A stretch of 64,000 nucleotides of DNA from CAWGHZ01 sp963822575 (GTDB taxonomy: Bacteria; Pseudomonadota; Alphaproteobacteria; MPNO01; DASWLB01): the NCBI GenBank assembly GCA_963822575.1, contig CAWGHZ010000003.1, positions 62,001 to 126,000 of the forward strand, read 5' to 3'. Below, piece after piece: positions 60,039 through 64,000 of the stretch; position 1 is the stretch's first letter; the number at the start of each line of letters is the position of its first letter. The notes under the pieces are model-generated. The model was not told the DNA's origin, searched no databases, and worked only from the letters and a program-made list of their open reading frames with translations. The position numbers and the translations under genes are program-made.

Positions 60039-60935
60039 ATGGCGGAACCGGGCACGCCGCCCGTGATCGGCATTATCGGCGGCTCAGGCGTCTACGATAT
60101 CCACGGGCTCGCGAACACGCGCTGGGAGACGGTGAACACCCCGTTCGGCGCGCCCTCCGACGCGCTGTTGATCGGCGAGCTCGCGGGCCAGACGCTCGTC
60201 TTCCTGCCGCGCCACGGGCGCGGCCACCGCGTGCCGCCGTCGGAGCTCAATTTCCGCGCCAACATCGACGCGCTGAAGCGCGCCGGCTGCACCGAGATCG
60301 TGTCGGTGAGCGCGGTGGGCTCGCTCCGCGCCGAGCTGGCGCCCGGCACGTTCGTCATTATCGACCAGTTCATCGACCGCACATTCGCGCGCCGGAAGTC
60401 GTTCTTCGAGACCGGGCTGGTGGCGCACGTGTCGATGGCCGACCCCGTCTGCCCCGCCTCGGGGACGCGATCGAGGACGCGGCGCGCGAGCTCGGGCTGC
60501 ACGCCGTGCGCGGCGGGACGTACCTCGTGATGGAGGGGCCGCAATTCTCCAGTCGCGCCGAAGTCCGAGCTCTATCGGAGCTGGGGCTGCGACGTGATCG
60601 GCATGACCAACATGCCGGAGGCCAAGCTCGCCCGCGAGGCGGAGATGTGCTACGCAACCATCGCCATGGTCACCGACTACGATTGCTGGCACCCGCACGA
60701 CGCGGCGGTGACGGTGGAGCAGGTGATCTCGGTCCTGCTGGAGAACGCCGAGCACGCTCGGTCCCTCGTCAAGGCGGTGGCGCCGCGCCTGCACGGGCGC
60801 ACGGCCTCCTGCCCCGCCGGCTGCCACACCGCGCTCGACAATGCGATCATCACCTCACCAGACGCGCGCGACCCCGGCATCGCCGGCCGGCTCGACGCGG
60901 TGGCCGGGCGCGTGCTGGGGAAGCGCGACGCATGA
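60039..60935 (+). pseudogene. mtnP: S-methyl-5'-thioadenosine phosphorylase, two frameshifts
   Basis: Cleaves methylthioadenosine with phosphate to adenine and 5-methylthioribose-1-phosphate. ATG 60039 starts VIGIIGGSGVYDI, with LVFLPRHGRGHRVPPSELNF and VSVSAVGSLRAE. One base is missing near 60465, so GDAIEDAARELGLHAVRGGT is in the next frame. One extra base near 60567 (GCCGAAGTCC) returns to ESELYRSWGCDVIGMTNMPE and EVISVLL-type end. The three parts join to a normal protein of about 298 residues. Compensating indels suggest read errors. It overlaps mtnA by four bases. Confidence 0.85.
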
Positions 60936-62035
60936 AGGTCGGCGGTGTTCATACCCGCACCATCTGGCCGAACGCGCACGGGACGGTCGGGATCATCGAC
61001 CAGACCCGCCTGCCCCACGCGTTCGTCACAAGCGACCTCTCGACGATGGAGGAAGCCGCGCACGCGATCAAAGCGATGCTGGTGCGCGGCGCGCCGCTGA
61101 TCGGCGCGACGGCTTCCTACGGCATGGCGCTGGCGATGGCGCGCGATCCCTCGGACGCCGACCTGGACGCCGCCTATAAGACCCTGCTGGCGACGCGGCC
61201 GACGGCGGTGAACCTTCGCTGGGCGCTGAACGACATGGCGCAGACATTGCGCCCGCTCGCGCCCGCCGCGCGCGCCGAAGCGGCGTGGCAGCGCGCCGCG
61301 GCGATCTGCGACGAGGACGTGGCGCTCTGCGAGTTCATCGGCAACCATGGCCTGAAGCTGATCCAAGCGGCGTGGGAGAAGACGGGCAAGGGGCGGCCGG
61401 TGAACGTGCTGACCCACTGCAACGCCGGCTGGCTCGCGACGGTGGACTGGGGCACGGCTCTCGCGCCGATCTACAAGGCGCACGATGCGGGCGTGAAGGT
61501 GCACGTCTGGGTGGACGAGACCCGGCCGCGCAACCAGGGCGCCTCGCTCACCGCGTGGGAATTGCTGAACCACGGCGTCGCGCACCACGTGATCGTCGAC
61601 AATGCCGGCGGACATTTGATGCAGCGGGGCGAGGTCGACCTCTGCATCGTGGGCACCGATCGCACCACCGCATCGGGCGACGTCGCCAACAAGATCGGCA
61701 CCTATCTCAAGGCGCTGGCAGCGAAGGACAACGACGTGCCGTTCTACGTGGCCCTTCCCGGCCCGACCATCGACTGGACCATCGAGGATGGGCGCACCAT
61801 CCCCATCGAGGAGCGCGCCGCGACCGAAGTCACCCACATCGCGGGCCGCACGGACGCAGGCGCGGTGGCGACCGTGCTGGTCACGCCCGAGGGCAGCCCG
61901 GCCGCCAACCCCGCGTTCGACGTGACCCCCGCACGGCTCGTCACCGCGCTGATCACCGAGCGCGGCGTGTGCCCCGCGACGCGCGAGGGGCTGGCCGGCC
62001 TCTACCCCGACCTCGCCCAACGGAAGACCGCCTGA
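60932..62035 (+). CDS. mtnA: S-methyl-5-thioribose-1-phosphate isomerase
   Basis: A 367-residue enzyme of the eIF2B-like family. It isomerises methylthioribose-1-phosphate to methylthioribulose-1-phosphate. Motifs: MLVRGAPLIGATASYGMALA, RPTAVNLRWALNDM, catalytic Cys in VLTHCNAGWLATVDWGTA, ETRPRNQGASLTAWEL and the acid in CIVGTDRTTASGDVANKIGT. ATG 60932 overlaps the mtnP TGA, and its own stop overlaps the aldolase start. The usual downstream mtnB/mtnC/mtnD genes are absent; an aldolase takes their place. Confidence 0.94.
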   Translation: MKVGGVHTRTIWPNAHGTVGIIDQTRLPHAFVTSDLSTMEEAAHAIKAMLVRGAPLIGATASYGMALAMARDPSDADLDAAYKTLLATRPTAVNLRWALNDMAQTLRPLAPAARAEAAWQRAAAICDEDVALCEFIGNHGLKLIQAAWEKTGKGRPVNVLTHCNAGWLATVDWGTALAPIYKAHDAGVKVHVWVDETRPRNQGASLTAWELLNHGVAHHVIVDNAGGHLMQRGEVDLCIVGTDRTTASGDVANKIGTYLKALAAKDNDVPFYVALPGPTIDWTIEDGRTIPIEERAATEVTHIAGRTDAGAVATVLVTPEGSPAANPAFDVTPARLVTALITERGVCPATREGLAGLYPDLAQRKTA

Positions 62036-64000
62036 TGGAGTCGCGCTGGTCGGAGGACGACGCGCGCGCCGCCGTCGCCCGCTACGCGGCCAAGGGCGTC
62101 AGCGAGGATCTCGCGCTCCGCGTCTACACTTCTCGCCTCCTGGGGCGCGACCGGCGCCTGGTGCTGCACGGCGGCGGCAACACCTCGGTCAAGACCACGA
62201 CGATGGACCTGTTGGGCGATGAGGTCGAGGTGCTGTGCGTCAAGGGCTCGGGCTGGGACTTGTCGGACATTGAGCCGCCGGGCCTGCCCGCCGTGCGCCT
62301 TGCGCCGCTCGGCAGGCTGCTTGCCCTCGACGCGCTCTCGGACGAGGATATGGTCGACTACGTGCGCGGCAATCTGATGGATTTCCTCCGCGCCCAACCC
62401 GTCGGTCGAGACGCTGCTGCACGCCTTCCTGCCGCACAAATTCGTCGACCACACCCACGCCGATGCCGTGCTGGCGGTCACCGACCGCGCCGACGGCGCA
62501 CAAATCTCCGCGGAGGTGTTCGGCAAGCGCCTGGCCTTGGTGCCCTATATCATGCCGGGGTTCGCCCTGGCGAAGTCGTGCGCGGAGATCTACGCCGCGA
62601 ACCCCGACGTCGAGGGGCTGGCGCTTCTCAAGCACGGCATCTTCACCTTCGGCGCGACGGCGCGCGAATCCTACGAGCGCATGATCGACGCCGTGACGCT
62701 GGCGGAGCGCCACCTCGCGGCGAAGCCGCCGCGCGGCTTCGCCCAGGTCGCCCTCCCCAACGACGTCTCTGCGCCCGAAGAAATCGCTCCCATCGTGCGC
62801 GGCCTGGTCGCGTCGCCGCCCGCCGCGGAGGGCGGCGAGCCGAAACGCGTGATCCTCTGCCACCGTTCCTCGCCCGCAATCCTCGACTATGTCGGCGGGG
62901 CAGAGCTTGAGCGCTATGGCCGCGCCGGGCCGGTGACGCCCGACCACGTGATCCGCACCAAGCCCTGGCCGCTGATTCTGCCCGCGCCGCGCGCGTCCGG
63001 CCTCGCCGCCTTCCGCGCCGCGGCGGAGAAGCAAGTGGCCGATTACGTCGCGTCCTACCGCGCCTATTTCGACCGCTACAACACGGCGCAGGCCCGGCCC
63101 AGGATCGCGCTCGACCCGATGCCGCTGGTCGTGCTGGTGCCCGGCGTGGGGCTTTTCGGCGTCGGCAAGTCGGCGAAGGACGCGGCGACCGCCGCCGACC
63201 TGGCCGAGACCACCATCGGCGTCGTCGCCGCCACCGAGGCGCACGCGAAATTCGAGTCGATCCCCGAGCGGGACGTGTTCGACATGGAGTACTGGTCGTT
63301 GGAGCAGGCGAAGCTCGGCAAGGCGGCGGAAAAGCCGCTCGCCCGCCACGTCGCCGTCGTCACCGGCGGCGCCTCGGGCATCGGCCGCGCCACCGCCAAG
63401 GCGCTTTCCGCCGAGGGCGCCGAGGTCTGCGTGCTCGACCTGAATGCGACCGACGGCGCCATCGCATGCGACGTGACCGACGCCGCCTCGGTGCGCCACG
63501 CTTTCCGCGAGGTGGTGGCGCGTCATGGCGGGGTCGACATCGTGGTGTCGAACGCCGGCGCGGCCTGGCAGGGCAGGATCGGCGAGGTGGACGAGGCGGT
63601 GCTGCGAAAGAGCTTCGAGCTGAACTTCTGGAGCCACCAGCGCGTCGCCCAGGCAGCGGTCGCCGTGATGCGGGCGCAGAAGACCGGCGGGTGCCTGCTG
63701 TTCAACGTCTCGAAGCAGGCGCTCAACCCCGGCCTCGATTTCGGCCCCTATGGCCTGCCCAAGGCCGCGACCTTCGCGCTGATGCGCCAGTACGCCATCG
63801 ACCACGGTGCCGAGGGCATCCGCGCCGACGCGGTGAACGCCGACCGCATCCGCACGGGATTACTCTCCGACCGGATGATCGCCGAGCGCTCGAAGGCGCG
63901 CGGCGTTTCCGAGCGCGACTACATGTCGGGCAACCTGCTGGGCCGCGAGGTGACGGGCGACGACGTGGCGCGCGCCTTCGTTTCGCTGGCGCTGGCGCGG
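62035..64000 (+). pseudogene. Bifunctional class II aldolase / short-chain dehydrogenase (RhaD/RhaE-like), frameshifted and cut by window edge
   Basis: A fusion of an N-terminal class II (zinc) aldolase and a C-terminal SDR, as in bifunctional rhamnulose-1-phosphate aldolase/lactaldehyde dehydrogenase. ATG 62035 shares bases with the mtnA stop. The frame to 62399 reads LVLHGGGNTSVKTTTMDLLG and VLCVKGSGWDLSDIE. One extra C in CAACCC near 62399 shifts it; the rest reads LLHAFLPHKFVDHTHADAVL (zinc His), then the SDR with VVTGGASGIGRATAKALSAE and the YxxxK of GPYGLPKAATFAL. The final residues lie beyond the window. Context with mtnP and mtnA points to cleavage of methylthioribulose-1-phosphate rather than rhamnulose phosphate. 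Confidence 0.85.

Overview
The window is very GC-rich chromosomal DNA, most likely from an alphaproteobacterium (Hyphomicrobiales or Rhodospirillales type). Points in favour are the roughly 1,600-residue NAD-dependent glutamate dehydrogenase, paired YejA-type peptide-binding proteins, hisN of the inositol-monophosphatase type, a CtaG-type cytochrome oxidase assembly factor, a DUF1127 protein, several glutathione S-transferases, and many ABC importers and Rieske or flavin oxygenases. The genus cannot be told from the sequence alone.

Left chromosomal part (1-36357). Two tandem yejA-like genes, hisN and galE are on the minus strand. gloB, two glutathione transferases, a cupin and a frameshifted amidohydrolase are on the plus strand. 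A KdpDE-like two-component pair and a secreted trypsin-like protein follow. Next are a YfcG-type transferase, a DHA2 transporter, a GFA-domain protein, and the large gdh gene translationally coupled to a TPR protein. A complete branched-chain amino acid type ABC importer (binding protein, LivH, LivM, LivG, LivF) is followed by a CE4 deacetylase, a ParDE toxin-antitoxin module with its own palindromic operator, and an HTH protein followed by an 11-bp tandem repeat array. An enolase-superfamily enzyme coupled to an acyl-CoA ligase, a second DHA2 transporter, ctaG and an Fsr-type transporter complete this part. Five intergenic sites carry a CGTTCGTCCTGAG/CGAAGGACGAACG-type palindromic repeat.

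Mobile element (36380-47770). A tRNA-Arg(CCG) gene is the target of an 11.4-kb integrative element bounded by a 57-bp direct repeat of the tRNA 3' part. It carries a tyrosine integrase next to the tRNA, an IS3-family insertion inside a small gene, a DUF1127 protein and a fatty-acid hydroxylase. It also holds an unknown AT-richer gene, two tandem zinc-ribbon proteins, an XRE regulator, a frameshifted KAP P-loop NTPase, a SpoIIAA-like protein, and a primase/helicase-type P-loop ATPase with a C-terminal winged helix. Its intergenic regions share TGCAA iteron-like boxes and a duplicated 130-150 bp palindromic unit that no coding feature explains. This is the most novel part of the window. No capsid, portal, terminase or conjugation gene is visible.

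Right chromosomal part (47771-64000). A NitT/TauT-type binding protein lies with a Rieske oxygenase. Then come an orphan receiver domain, a large secreted beta-helix plus propeller fusion, an M23 peptidase, an NtaA-type flavin monooxygenase, a small peptidoglycan-binding protein, and an Fe(III)-type ABC importer. The last three genes, mtnP-mtnA-aldolase/dehydrogenase, look like a methylthioadenosine-to-DHAP salvage route.

Seven single-base indels break otherwise intact reading frames: one each in the amidohydrolase, the KAP NTPase and the aldolase/dehydrogenase, and two each in IS orfB and mtnP. Their number suggests residual sequencing error rather than real gene decay, so frameshifted genes should be read with that in mind.
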